Shown in pieces: positions 36,510 through 46,002 of a DNA stretch of 64,000 nucleotides; the first letter of the stretch is position 1; every line of letters starts with the position of its first letter. Position numbers and translations under genes: made by a program. The stretch is from contig JAFNAQ010000003.1 in assembly GCA_017860275.1 (NCBI GenBank), positions 124,001-188,000 of the forward strand, in the 5' to 3' direction. Origin of the DNA: Bacteroidota bacterium. GTDB lineage: Bacteria > Bacteroidota > Bacteroidia > Bacteroidales > P3. Below the pieces are notes generated by a model, which was given only the letters and a program-made list of their open reading frames with translations, had not been told where the DNA came from and made no database searches.

Positions 36510-37682
36510 CTAGTATAAGAAGCTTAATAGTACACCGGCTGCAACTGCTGAACCAATTACGCCTGCTACGTTTGGCCCCATGGCATGCATCAACAAGTAA
36601 TTTGTTTTGTCGTATTGTTGACCTATTTTATGAGAAACACGTGCGCTATCTGGAACTGCCGAAACTCCGGCATTACCTATAAGTGGGTTTATCTTATTTC
36701 CTTCTTTGAGGAATAGGTTCATGAACTTAACAAATAGAACTCCAGCTGCCGTTGCAATAATAAATGAACATGCGCCTAATACAAATATTCCTATTGATTT
36801 AGCGGTTAAGAATGTTGTAGCTTGTGTTGAACATCCTACTGTAAGTCCTATTAATATTGTTACAATATCAATTAGAGCCCCTGATGCAGTTGCTGCTAAA
36901 CGTTTTGTTACTCCGGATTCTTTTAATAAGTTCCCAAAAAATAGCATACCTAATAAAGGAATAGCAGGAGGAACTATAGTACAAGTTAATATGAATGCTA
37001 GAATAGGGAATATTATTTTTTCCGATTTAGAAACTTGTCTTGGTGGTTTCATTCTAATAAGACGTTCTTTCTTTGTTGTGAATAAACGCATTACTGGAGG
37101 TTGTATCACAGGAACCAAAGCCATATATGAATATGCACATACGGCAATTGCTCCGAGAAGTTCTGGTGCTAATTTTGAAGCAAGGAAGATAGCAGTAGGA
37201 CCATCTGCCCCACCAATGATACCTATTGCTCCAGCTTCTGCAGGGTTGAAACCTATGGCTAATGCAATCATATATGCTCCAAATATACCAAATTGGGCAG
37301 CAGCTCCAACAAGAATAAGTTTAGGATTAGATAATAGTGCAGAGAAATCTGTCATTGCTCCAATACCTAGGAATATTAGAGGAGGATACCACCCATTTCT
37401 AACTCCGTGATATAATGTGTTGAGAACGGAACCATGCTCATAAACTCCAATTTCTAGACCAGGAAAAAAAGGAATATTACCTACAATAACTCCAAAGCCA
37501 ATAGGGATAAGAAGCATTGGGGAAAATTCTTTTGATATTGCAAGGTATAAGAAAATCATACCAATAATTATCATTATTCCATTTCCTAGAGTGAAATTAG
37601 CATATGAAGTATAATTAAAAAACTGAATAAGCTGAGATTGAACAAAGTCCAAAAAACCTATTGATGATTCTAATGCAACCAT
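36510..37682 (-). CDS. mmdB: Na+-translocating decarboxylase beta subunit
   Basis: A 390-residue membrane subunit (OadB/GcdB/MmdB family) that couples decarboxylation of carboxybiotin to Na+ export. The signature IIGGADGPTAIFLASKLAPELLGAIAVCAYSYMALVPVIQPPVM includes the Asp and Ser/Tyr residues of the ion path. The C-terminal block INPLIGNAGVSAVPDSARVSHKIG is also conserved. It is the last gene of the operon, four bases after the biotin carrier. Substrate specificity (methylmalonyl-CoA) is inferred from the epimerase and carboxyltransferase in the same operon. Confidence 0.92.
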   Translation of the reverse strand: MVALESSIGFLDFVQSQLIQFFNYTSYANFTLGNGIMIIIGMIFLYLAISKEFSPMLLIPIGFGVIVGNIPFFPGLEIGVYEHGSVLNTLYHGVRNGWYPPLIFLGIGAMTDFSALLSNPKLILVGAAAQFGIFGAYMIALAIGFNPAEAGAIGIIGGADGPTAIFLASKLAPELLGAIAVCAYSYMALVPVIQPPVMRLFTTKKERLIRMKPPRQVSKSEKIIFPILAFILTCTIVPPAIPLLGMLFFGNLLKESGVTKRLAATASGALIDIVTILIGLTVGCSTQATTFLTAKSIGIFVLGACSFIIATAAGVLFVKFMNLFLKEGNKINPLIGNAGVSAVPDSARVSHKIGQQYDKTNYLLMHAMGPNVAGVIGSAVAAGVLLSFLY

Positions 37683-37686
37683 ATTC

Positions 37687-38115
37687 TTATTCTCCTATTG
37701 TTATAAGAACGTCACCTTCCATAACAGAATCCCCTCTTTGAATCTTAATATCTGTTACTATTCCAGAAAGGTCAGAGTCGATTTTATTCTCCATTTTCAT
37801 AGCTTCTAAGATAAGTAAGTTTTGACCTACAGAAACCTTATCACCCATTTTAACATTAACTTCTAATATAACGCCTGGTAATGGAGATTTTACAGAACCA
37901 ACACCTGCATTTGTTTTTGCTTGAGGAGCAGAATCTGTAGATGGAACTGCAATTGATCGTACAATTTTTGGTGTCTTTGTTGGTTGTTTAATCTCCTTAT
38001 CAACATTTACTGTATATGGGGTACCATTTAACTCTAATTCTATTACTTGTCCTTCAATATTATTTATATCAACAGAGTAACTAGTCCCATTTATGCTAAA
38101 TTTATAATTTTTCAT
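37687..38115 (-). CDS. mmdC: Biotin carboxyl carrier subunit of the decarboxylase
   Basis: A 142-residue biotin carrier. The C-terminal biotinyl domain has the motif EAMKMENKI with the biotinylated Lys at residue 107; a Pro/Ala-containing linker (about 42-72) separates it from an N-terminal strand-rich part of about 40 residues. It carries CO2 from the carboxyltransferase to the membrane subunit. It lies between the gamma-like and beta subunit genes. Confidence 0.92.
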   Translation of the reverse strand: MKNYKFSINGTSYSVDINNIEGQVIELELNGTPYTVNVDKEIKQPTKTPKIVRSIAVPSTDSAPQAKTNAGVGSVKSPLPGVILEVNVKMGDKVSVGQNLLILEAMKMENKIDSDLSGIVTDIKIQRGDSVMEGDVLITIGE

Positions 38116-38141
38116 CTATCTTTTGATTTTGATTTTAATAA

Positions 38142-39128
38142 CTATTTCTTGTAAATATTCATATTATACAATTTTGAACTCCAAGGAGAATATGTTTTTG
38201 CAACTTTATTTATTGTCAAGACAGTATTTTCTTCGTCGTGAAGTTCATTGTTATACAAGAATATCGCTGTTGCTATAGCAGCATATTCCTCTCCGCTAAT
38301 ATCTGCTTCTGATTTTACTAGAGTACTCATAGGCTCATGAGAGTTTTCTATTGTTTTGATTGCTTTCTTGTTTTGTAATCGTATACTAAGTTTTGTATAT
38401 ATTATTAAAACAAAAAATATCAATAATAAACTAGAGAAAACTGTTCCCATAGATATAACAGTTAGAGAAATACCACTAGGGTCCTTTTCTGCAATACTCT
38501 CGGCTTTTTTAGGTTTTTTATAATGGAATGATGGTGATTCGTTAATCACCATATTTTCAAAACCATTAGCTACGTCAATAGAAAAAATATCATAACCTAA
38601 TGAATTATTGCCAGCAACATAAAGTTTCTTTGCAGATATATCATAACTAAATGAGTTTGCAGCCCCCTTAAATCTAAATTCTTTTATTAACTCTCCCTTT
38701 ACATTCAAAACTCTAAAAAGAGAGCTATCACTATTTGAAGCGAGATATACGATATGGTTTTCATATACTGCAACACTTTGTGGTTTATACACTTCTTCAA
38801 GGTTATAAACTCCTACAATCTCATCTACAAGAATTTGTTTTTCACGAATCATTTCCCCTTCTTTGTTTTCCGAAAGAAGTTCTATGGTATTCTCATTATG
38901 ATTAATAATTGCAAATACTTTACTCTTATTCTCGGTAGCAAAATTTTGAGGGATTAATGGGTCGTAACCACTATTAGGTGTATTATGTTTGATAGATGCT
39001 TTTAATTCTTTTACAGTTTCTTGAAGCTCTTTAATCATCTCTGCTTGTGATGCATCTTGAGCATTCACAAAAAAACAAGAAAGAGTAAAAAGGGATACTG
39101 AAATGAATTTTAATATATTACTTTTCAT
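38142..39128 (-). CDS. OadG-family subunit with an added periplasmic domain
   Basis: A 328-residue protein. A signal peptide (ending FFVNAQ) and a predicted coiled segment are followed by about 150 residues of repeated beta strands (FAIINHNENTIELL, SVAVYENHIVYLAS, KLYVAGNNSLGYDIFSID) that look like part of a propeller. Then comes one membrane helix (GTVFSSLLLIFFVLIIYTKL) and a C-terminal helical tail ending EEYAAIATAIFLYNNELHDEENTVLTIN. The membrane helix and tail are the OadG part. Ordinary OadG/gamma subunits have roughly 80-100 residues, so the N-terminal extension is the odd feature. It lies between the alpha and biotin subunits. Confidence 0.75.
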   Translation of the reverse strand: MKSNILKFISVSLFTLSCFFVNAQDASQAEMIKELQETVKELKASIKHNTPNSGYDPLIPQNFATENKSKVFAIINHNENTIELLSENKEGEMIREKQILVDEIVGVYNLEEVYKPQSVAVYENHIVYLASNSDSSLFRVLNVKGELIKEFRFKGAANSFSYDISAKKLYVAGNNSLGYDIFSIDVANGFENMVINESPSFHYKKPKKAESIAEKDPSGISLTVISMGTVFSSLLLIFFVLIIYTKLSIRLQNKKAIKTIENSHEPMSTLVKSEADISGEEYAAIATAIFLYNNELHDEENTVLTINKVAKTYSPWSSKLYNMNIYKK

Positions 39129-39142
39129 TTTTCAATATTTGA

Positions 39143-40702
39143 TTATAAAGGAATGTTAGAGTGCTTCTTCATTGGATTTTGATCCTTCTTTGTTGCAAGA
39201 GCCTGAAGAGCACGAATAATTCTGAAACGAGTATTTCTTGGTTCAATTATATCATCAATATAACCATATTTTGCTGCATTGTATGGATTGGCAAACTTTT
39301 CATTATATTCTGTTTCTTTGTCAGCAATAAATTTTGCTTTTTCGTCAGCATTAGTAATGTCTTTTAATTGACGGCCATATAATACTTCAGTTGCTCCACT
39401 AGCACCCATTACTGCTATTTCTGCACTAGGCCAAGCATAGTTTATGTCTCCTCTCAATTGTTTGCAACTCATAACATCATGAGCTCCACCATAAGATTTA
39501 CGTAGAGTAACAGTTACCTTTGGCACAGTAGCTTCTCCGTATGCAAATAAGAATTTAGCCCCATGAACAATAATTCCATTATATTCTTGTCCTGTTCCTG
39601 GCAAGAATCCTGGTACATCTACAAGTGTAACTATAGGAATATTGAAAGCATCGCAGAAACGAACAAAACGAGCTCCTTTTCTAGAGGCATTAATATCAAG
39701 TACACCAGCCATATAATTAGGTTGATTAGCAACAATTCCTACAGATGTTCCATTGAAACGAGCAAAACCAACAACAATATTTGCTGCATAATGACGATGC
39801 ACTTCTAAGAATTCTCCTTCATCAACTATGCAATGAATAACATCCTTAACATCATATGGTTTATTTTGGTTTTCAGGGATAATATTATTTAATGAATCAT
39901 CTAATCTGTCAATAGGGTCAACACATGGAGCCAAAGGAGCTTCTTCGAGATTATTTGAAGGGAGATAGCTCATTAATTTTCTTATCATCATCAAGCCTTC
40001 ATTTTCAGATTCAACAACAAAATGCGTTACCCCTGATTTTGAAGCATGTATCATTGCTCCCCCAAGTTTTTCGTCTGTAACATCTTCTCCAGTAACAGTT
40101 TTTACTACTTTAGGTCCAGTTACAAACATATAGCTGTTTTCTTTAGACATCATAATAAAGTCAGTCAAAGCTGGAGAATAAACTGCACCACCAGCACAAG
40201 GGCCAAAAATTGCAGAAATTTGAGGTACGACACCTGAAGCTAAAATGTTTCTTTGGAAAATCTCCGCATATCCTGCTAATGAATTTACGCCTTCTTGTAT
40301 ACGAGCGCCACCTGAATCGTTTATTCCAATTACAGGAGCTCCGACTTTCATCGCCTGATCCATTACTTTGCAAATTTTCTTTGCAAAACTCTCACTCAAA
40401 CTCCCTCCGAATACAGTGAAATCCTGAGAGTAAACATAAACAAGTCTTCCATCAATTGTACCATATCCTGTGATTACGCCGTCAGACAGAAAGGTTTGAT
40501 TTTGCATATCAAAGTCAGAACATCTATGTGTCACAAACATATCAAATTCTTCGAATGAACCCTCGTCTAGAAGGATTTCAATACGTTCACGAGCGGTTAA
40601 CTTACCTTTAGCATGTTGAGCATCAATTCTTTTTTGACCTCCACCTAATTTTGCTTCTACTCTTTTGTCAAGCAATTGCTTTATTTTATCTTCAAAAGCC
40701 AT
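39143..40702 (-). CDS. mmdA: Methylmalonyl-CoA decarboxylase alpha subunit (carboxyltransferase)
   Basis: A 519-residue acyl-CoA carboxyltransferase, the same family as propionyl-CoA carboxylase beta. Two crotonase-fold halves: the first with [23 protein letters not shown] and [19 protein letters not shown], the second with [13 protein letters not shown] and [19 protein letters not shown]. It moves CO2 from methylmalonyl-CoA to biotin, giving propionyl-CoA. Operon mates (epimerase before, carrier and Na+ pump after) favour the decarboxylase role rather than a carboxylase; no biotin carboxylase gene is near. Confidence 0.93.
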   Translation of the reverse strand: MAFEDKIKQLLDKRVEAKLGGGQKRIDAQHAKGKLTARERIEILLDEGSFEEFDMFVTHRCSDFDMQNQTFLSDGVITGYGTIDGRLVYVYSQDFTVFGGSLSESFAKKICKVMDQAMKVGAPVIGINDSGGARIQEGVNSLAGYAEIFQRNILASGVVPQISAIFGPCAGGAVYSPALTDFIMMSKENSYMFVTGPKVVKTVTGEDVTDEKLGGAMIHASKSGVTHFVVESENEGLMMIRKLMSYLPSNNLEEAPLAPCVDPIDRLDDSLNNIIPENQNKPYDVKDVIHCIVDEGEFLEVHRHYAANIVVGFARFNGTSVGIVANQPNYMAGVLDINASRKGARFVRFCDAFNIPIVTLVDVPGFLPGTGQEYNGIIVHGAKFLFAYGEATVPKVTVTLRKSYGGAHDVMSCKQLRGDINYAWPSAEIAVMGASGATEVLYGRQLKDITNADEKAKFIADKETEYNEKFANPYNAAKYGYIDDIIEPRNTRFRIIRALQALATKKDQNPMKKHSNIPL

Positions 40703-40730
40703 TATATTGTTTATTATGTGTTAATAATGT

Positions 40731-41132
40731 TTATTCGCTACAAAGTTCTGTTAATATACCCATTGTTGATTTTGGATGTAAAAATCCAATTTTTAAACCT
40801 TCTGCTCCTGCTCTAGATGTTTTGTCTATCAATTTTACTCCTTTTGCTTCAACATCAGACAAGGCTTCATTCGTATTGTCAACTGCAAAAGCAATATGGT
40901 GTATACCTTGACCTTTTTTCTCGATGAAAGAGGCTATGGTGCTTTCTGGAGATGTTGCTTCAAGAAGTTCAATCTTTACTTCTCCAACTTTAAAAAAAGC
41001 TGTTTTTACCTTTTGGTCAACAACTTCTTCAATATTATAGCATTTTAATCCCATGATATCTTCCCAATATCTAATGGCTTCATCAAGGTTAGAAACTGCT
41101 ATTCCAATGTGTTCAATTTTGTTTGGTTTCAT
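40731..41132 (-). CDS. mce: Methylmalonyl-CoA epimerase
   Basis: A 133-residue vicinal-oxygen-chelate enzyme that interconverts (R)- and (S)-methylmalonyl-CoA. Metal ligands fit EHIGIAVSNLDEA (His8), GIHHIAFAVDN and the C-terminal Glu in GILTELCSE. It provides the isomer used by the decarboxylase. First gene of a five-gene operon behind a good promoter at 41183-41213; methylmalonyl-CoA mutase is not in the window. Confidence 0.93.
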   Translation of the reverse strand: MKPNKIEHIGIAVSNLDEAIRYWEDIMGLKCYNIEEVVDQKVKTAFFKVGEVKIELLEATSPESTIASFIEKKGQGIHHIAFAVDNTNEALSDVEAKGVKLIDKTSRAGAEGLKIGFLHPKSTMGILTELCSE

Positions 41133-41182
41133 ATGTATGTTTTTTAATTATAGTTAAATTATATTGATATTTTACCAGCATG

Positions 41183-41213
41183 CAAATGTACGGACAATTT
41201 GTAGTATTTCAAA
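41183..41213 (-). promoter_or_regulatory. Promoter of the mce-mmd operon
   Basis: Minus strand TTTG (41210-41213), 19 bases, TACATTTG (41183-41190). It begins directly after the stop of the DUF4837 gene, and the leader is about 45 bases. Confidence 0.75.
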
Positions 41214-41217
41214 AAAG

Positions 41218-42255
41218 TTATTCGAATTTTAAACTATAAACTATTGATTCTAATTGTATCAATTCATCTCTTTTTGGTTGATTTGGAGAATAAACAAAAC
41301 AATCTATCATTACAAATTGATTATTCTTTTGATCAAAGAAACAATAATTGATGAAAGGTCCCCCCATAAAATCATTAAACAAACGCCAAAGTCCCCTGGT
41401 TTCGACGGCAGTTTGCCCCTTGATATTTACATTTTTTCGAGTTAGAGGAAATCTCTTTTCAGTTCCCATATAAGAACCATGAAGAGGACCCGCAATATAT
41501 TGTTTTGATATCTTATCTCTAAGCTCAATTATTTTTTCTTCTTTAAACATGCCTTGACCTATATATGGGATTTTATGAACCATGATATTCAATGTTCTTT
41601 GTTGTTTTTTAGCCATATAGTCTTTTTTAAACCAAGCAAAATCGTCATTAAAAATGGAAATACTGAATTCATTTGATATTGTTAATGAAAATTCAAATGT
41701 ATTCTTAAGTTTTTTTGTTGCCTCAATGTTTTCAAGTTTTTTGAATGCAAGTCCAATTCTTCTATATTCGTTTTCATAAAATTTATCAATCATTATTGGA
41801 GCAAACTTCCTAATTAAACTAAATAAGCTATCATAATTTGTTACAGATACTTCAAAATATGCTTGAGGGAAAGCTTTGTAATTGTAGTTTTTGTATACCT
41901 TGTTTGCATTATTCTTGTTTACATCAATTATCAGAATATTTCTATGTTTTTGAAACATATCAGAGTTATTAAAATTACTAGGAAGAATGTGAACTAGATC
42001 AAATAATGGTTCAGGTTGATTAATTCCATCACATGCTTTTTGAAAATATGTCCCAATAGAATCTTTAACGCTTCCCTTATACACATCATCAGTAGAAACA
42101 AGAATCATCTCTAAAGTTTTACCGCCAGAAGAAGGAAGATTTTTAGGATTATCAGCTTCTGTAGAAACTTGTTTAGAATTTCTATCTTTAGAACAAGAAC
42201 TCAAAATAGCTGTTGCAAATAATAAAAATAGGAAGAGTATTCTTTTCATAGACAT
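41218..42255 (-). CDS. DUF4837 family lipoprotein
   Basis: A 345-residue lipoprotein; the lipobox is AILSSCSKD with Cys21. The body matches the Bacteroidota DUF4837 family, with KTLEMILVSTDDVYKGSVKDSIGTYF at the start of the mature part and RGLWRLFNDFMGGPFINYCFFD near the end. Function unknown. A second ATG two codons downstream (42249) is an equally good start. It has its own transcription unit; a partial -7 box (GATATTTG on the minus strand at 42278-42285) lies 22 bases upstream. Confidence 0.82.
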   Translation of the reverse strand: MSMKRILFLFLLFATAILSSCSKDRNSKQVSTEADNPKNLPSSGGKTLEMILVSTDDVYKGSVKDSIGTYFQKACDGINQPEPLFDLVHILPSNFNNSDMFQKHRNILIIDVNKNNANKVYKNYNYKAFPQAYFEVSVTNYDSLFSLIRKFAPIMIDKFYENEYRRIGLAFKKLENIEATKKLKNTFEFSLTISNEFSISIFNDDFAWFKKDYMAKKQQRTLNIMVHKIPYIGQGMFKEEKIIELRDKISKQYIAGPLHGSYMGTEKRFPLTRKNVNIKGQTAVETRGLWRLFNDFMGGPFINYCFFDQKNNQFVMIDCFVYSPNQPKRDELIQLESIVYSLKFE

Positions 42256-42461
42256 AAAAATATTTTTTTACAAGGTGCAAATATCTAAAATTTTATTGTA
42301 AAATCTATACTTATTATGGTAAATATTTTTTATCCTATTTTTTTGATTAGCTTTTAAATAACAATTTATAAAATTAACTCAGGTTTTTTTTGTGAAGTTG
42401 CAAAAATTGATCCTAAACAGCTTATTTGTTCTTATGTTTTCTCTAGTTAAGATATTTTTTT

Positions 42462-42469
42462 TATCTTTG
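42462..42469 (+). promoter_or_regulatory. -7 box of glmS
   Basis: TATCTTTG, a perfect TAnnTTTG. With the start at 42510 the leader is about 33 bases. The rest of the 254-base gap to the DUF4837 gene is AT-rich and shows no gene; I see no glmS ribozyme core. Confidence 0.62.
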
Positions 42470-42509
42470 CTACCAATTAATTAAGATGTTTAATTTTATA
42501 AATAATTAT

Positions 42510-44354
42510 ATGTGTGGAATAGTTGGATATTTGGGAAATAAAGAAGCATTTCCTATTCTCATAAAAGGGCTTCATCGTTTAGAATATAGAGGTTACGATA
42601 GTGCCGGAGTTGCATTGCTTAATGCAAGTGGAGAACTGAATGTGTATAAAACAAAGGGGAAGGTGAAAAACCTTGAGGATTATTGTAAGGGGAAGGATAT
42701 TAGTGGTACTGTTGGAATTGCACATACTCGTTGGGCTACTCATGGAGAACCAAATGATGTAAATGCTCATCCCCATTATTCTCAATCGGAAAACCTTGCT
42801 TTAATCCATAATGGCATTATTGAAAACTATGCTACATTAAAGGAGCTTTTGATTAGAGAAGGCTATACTTTTAAAAGTGAAACTGATACTGAAGTTTTTG
42901 TTCAGGTTATAGAATATGTTAAGAAAAAGTTCAATTTAGATTTATATGGAGCTGTTAACAGAGCTTTAACCTATGTGATCGGAGCCTATGCAATAGGTAT
43001 TATTGAAAAAAATAATCCGAATATTTTAATAGCTGCTCGTAAGGGTAGTCCTCTTATTGTAGGAATTGGAAAAGATGAATTCTTTTTAGGTTCTGACGCT
43101 TCACCAATAGTTGAGTTTACTAAAAATGTTATTTATATTGGTGATGAAGAGGTAGTAAAAATTGAAAGAGGGCAACAGGTTGTAATAAATAACCTTAAGG
43201 ACGAAATAATTACCCCTGAAGTCAGCCAATTGGAATTAGACCTAAGTGAAATTGAAAAAGGTGGCTTTCCTCATTTTATGCTTAAAGAGATATTCGAGCA
43301 ACCTAAGAGTTTAGGTATGTGTATGAATGGTCGTGTGAGCTTTGATGAGTTAGAAATTAAACTTAGAGGAATTACAGATAATATTGATAGATTTAGAAAA
43401 GCTAGGAGGATTTTAATAACAGCTTGTGGGACCTCTTGGCATGCAGGCTTGATTGGTAAATATTTGTTTGAAGAGTTTTGTCATATTCCAGTATCTATTG
43501 AAGTAGCATCTGAGTTTAGATACAGAAAACCTGTTATATATAGCGATGATATTTTAATCCCAATATCTCAATCGGGAGAAACAGCAGATACTTTAGCTGC
43601 TATGGATCTTGCTCGTCAGAATGGAGCTTTTATTTATGGTATATGCAATGTTGTAGGGAGCTCAATCGCTAGAGGGACAGATTCTGGGACCTATACTCAT
43701 GCTGGGCCAGAGATTGGTGTAGCATCTACAAAAGCCTTTACAACCCAAGTAACTGTACTTATAATGATGGCTTTAGCAATAGGAAAAGAATTAGGGACTA
43801 TTAATCATGAAAAATATCATGAGATAGTTAAGGAATTGATTAATATTCCATCTAAAATAAAACTTATTCTAGATAAGGCTCCTGAAATTGAAAATATTTC
43901 AAAAGTTTTTACGTATGCAAAGAACTTTCTATATTTAGGAAGAGGTTATAATTATCCTGTAGCACTAGAAGGAGCCTTAAAGCTAAAAGAAATATCATAT
44001 ATTCATGCTGAAGGATATCCCGCTGCCGAAATGAAACATGGACCAATTGCCTTGATTGACGAAGAAATGCCAATAGTTGTCGTTGCGCCTAAATTAGATT
44101 TATATGATAAGATTGTTAGTAATGTTCAAGAGGTAAAAGCAAGGAAAGGAAGAATAATTGCAATAGTTACAGAGGGAGATATTGAGGTTAGTAAGGTTGC
44201 TGATTATTGTATTGAGGTTCCAGATACAGAAGAGTGTTTAACGCCAATTCTTACCTCAATTCCATTACAACTACTCTCATATTATGTTGCAACAGTTAAA
44301 GGTAAGAATGTAGACCAGCCAAGAAATTTAGCAAAATCTGTTACTGTAGAATAA
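42510..44354 (+). CDS. glmS: Glutamine-fructose-6-phosphate aminotransferase
   Basis: Makes glucosamine-6-phosphate, the first step to UDP-GlcNAc for peptidoglycan. The start is fixed at 42510, because the nucleophile Cys must follow the initiator Met (MCGIVGYLG); the longer frame from 42486 would bury it. The N-terminal Ntn glutaminase has THGEPNDVNAHPH and HNGIIENY; two SIS domains follow, with ISQSGETADTLAA and the end QPRNLAKSVTVE. 614 residues, normal length. The DUF4301 gene follows after 13 bases. Confidence 0.96.
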   Translation: MCGIVGYLGNKEAFPILIKGLHRLEYRGYDSAGVALLNASGELNVYKTKGKVKNLEDYCKGKDISGTVGIAHTRWATHGEPNDVNAHPHYSQSENLALIHNGIIENYATLKELLIREGYTFKSETDTEVFVQVIEYVKKKFNLDLYGAVNRALTYVIGAYAIGIIEKNNPNILIAARKGSPLIVGIGKDEFFLGSDASPIVEFTKNVIYIGDEEVVKIERGQQVVINNLKDEIITPEVSQLELDLSEIEKGGFPHFMLKEIFEQPKSLGMCMNGRVSFDELEIKLRGITDNIDRFRKARRILITACGTSWHAGLIGKYLFEEFCHIPVSIEVASEFRYRKPVIYSDDILIPISQSGETADTLAAMDLARQNGAFIYGICNVVGSSIARGTDSGTYTHAGPEIGVASTKAFTTQVTVLIMMALAIGKELGTINHEKYHEIVKELINIPSKIKLILDKAPEIENISKVFTYAKNFLYLGRGYNYPVALEGALKLKEISYIHAEGYPAAEMKHGPIALIDEEMPIVVVAPKLDLYDKIVSNVQEVKARKGRIIAIVTEGDIEVSKVADYCIEVPDTEECLTPILTSIPLQLLSYYVATVKGKNVDQPRNLAKSVTVE

Positions 44355-44367
44355 ATATTAAGAACAA

Positions 44368-45891
44368 ATGGTTTTTTGCAAACAAGATAATCAGCAAATA
44401 CTTAATCATGGACTAACTATTGATAAGATTGAAATTCAATTAACTAATTTCTCTAAAGGATTCCCTTTTGTGAAGTTAGTTTCACCTGCTGTAATTGAAG
44501 ATGGAATCTTATCATTGATTGACAAAGAGATAGATAGTTATGTTTCATATTATGAAAATAATATCACTAAGCATAAAGTATTGAAATTTGTTCCTGCATC
44601 AGGTGCAGCAACTCGAATGTTTAAGGATTTAATAGACTTTATTGGAAAATATAATGGATTGCCTTATACATTGAAGGAGTTTCCTGCGGTTAAGAAAACT
44701 ATTGACAATCTTGAAAAGTTTGCATTTTATGAGGAGTTGAAAATTTGTATTGAATCTAAAGGTTTGAGTATTGAAGAGTATTTAAACAAGGGAGATTATG
44801 CAAGTATTATTAATTTTATCTTGTCTGATATTGGCTTGAATTATAGTAATTCTCCAAAAGCGTGGCTTTCATTTCATAATTATGCGGATGGAACAAGAAA
44901 ATCAATAGAAGAACATTTGGTTGAGGCGTCATATTATTCTAAACAAGAAGATAATACTATTAATATTCATTTCACTGTTTCTCCAGAACATAAAGAGGGT
45001 TTTGAGAGAATAATTGATGGTTTGATTGTCAGTTACAATAAGAAATACAAATCAAATTATACTATTTCTTATTCTATACAGAAATCTAGTACAGATATTA
45101 TTGCAGTAAATGAAGATTTGTCGATTGCTTACGATAAAGAAGGTAAGATTATTTTCAGACCAGCTGGTCATGGAGCATTAATAGAAAATCTTAACGATTT
45201 AAATGGAGATATTATCTTTATCAAGAATATTGATAATGTAGCTCATGATAAACTAAAACATTACACTTACAAATATAAAAAGCTATTAGCTGGCATTTTA
45301 CTAAAAACCCAAGAGAAAGTATTTGATGCTTTGAATGTCCTAGAAAAAGGCACACTAACAAGTCAGAATGTTGTTGACATATTTAATTTATGCACAGAGT
45401 TAGGTATTAGTCTTAATAATCAAGAGAAGTCAGAGAGTGATATGATAAGGGTCTTATTCAATAAACTTAATCGTCCTATTAGAGTTTGTGGAATGGTTGA
45501 AAATGTTGGAGAACCTGGAGGTGGACCTTTTTGGGTAGAGAAAAATTCTCAGAAATCTCTACAAATTATTGAATCTGCTCAGGTAAATTTTGAAGACGAA
45601 GAACAAGTATATGTTTTCAAATCATCAACTCATTTTAATCCAGTAGATCTAGTATGTGGAGTAAGAAATTTCAGAGGAGAAAATTTCGATTTACTAAAAT
45701 ATACTGACCCTGATACTGGTTTTATTTCCTCAAAAACAAAAGATGGAGTAAAGATATTGGCACAAGAGTTACCTGGTTTATGGAATGGTGCTATGGCAGA
45801 TTGGATTACAATTTTTGTTGAAGTGCCACTAGAAACTTTTACTCCTGTAAAAGAGATAAATGACCTCTTAAGAGAGGAACATCAGGCGTGA
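44368..45891 (+). CDS. DUF4301 family protein
   Basis: A 507-residue cytoplasmic protein of the Bacteroidota family DUF4301. Notable blocks are FVPASGAATRMFKDL, RPAGHGALIENLNDLNGDIIFIKNIDNVAH, GMVENVGEPGGGPFWV and STHFNPVDLVCGVRNFRG. The first and second blocks look like nucleotidyl- or sugar-phosphate-uridylyl-transferase loops (PASGAATRM, GHGALIENL), so a sugar-nucleotide-related activity is possible, which would suit its place directly after glmS. That is inference; no activity is known to me. Confidence 0.75.
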   Translation: MVFCKQDNQQILNHGLTIDKIEIQLTNFSKGFPFVKLVSPAVIEDGILSLIDKEIDSYVSYYENNITKHKVLKFVPASGAATRMFKDLIDFIGKYNGLPYTLKEFPAVKKTIDNLEKFAFYEELKICIESKGLSIEEYLNKGDYASIINFILSDIGLNYSNSPKAWLSFHNYADGTRKSIEEHLVEASYYSKQEDNTINIHFTVSPEHKEGFERIIDGLIVSYNKKYKSNYTISYSIQKSSTDIIAVNEDLSIAYDKEGKIIFRPAGHGALIENLNDLNGDIIFIKNIDNVAHDKLKHYTYKYKKLLAGILLKTQEKVFDALNVLEKGTLTSQNVVDIFNLCTELGISLNNQEKSESDMIRVLFNKLNRPIRVCGMVENVGEPGGGPFWVEKNSQKSLQIIESAQVNFEDEEQVYVFKSSTHFNPVDLVCGVRNFRGENFDLLKYTDPDTGFISSKTKDGVKILAQELPGLWNGAMADWITIFVEVPLETFTPVKEINDLLREEHQA

Positions 45892-45935
45892 AAAGTTAAA
45901 AAAGTGGAACAAAATGCAAGTTTCTTCGTTAAAGG

Positions 45936-45966
45936 TTGCTAGTTGTAATATTATTTTCTAACTTTG
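45936..45966 (+). promoter_or_regulatory. Promoter of the M23 peptidase gene
   Basis: TTG (45936-45938), 20 bases, TAACTTTG (45959-45966), about 30 bases of leader to the ATG at 46003. Confidence 0.68.
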
Positions 45967-46002
45967 CGACCTAATCATTTTTTATAAACGAATTTTTATC
46001 AC

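Noticed and set aside
42486-42509. Longer glmS start
   Set aside because: The catalytic Cys must be the second residue, so only the ATG at 42510 gives an active enzyme.
42256-42509. glmS ribozyme upstream of glmS
   Set aside because: The leader from the -7 box is only about 33 bases and the upstream sequence shows none of the ribozyme's helices; such ribozymes are typical of Firmicutes.
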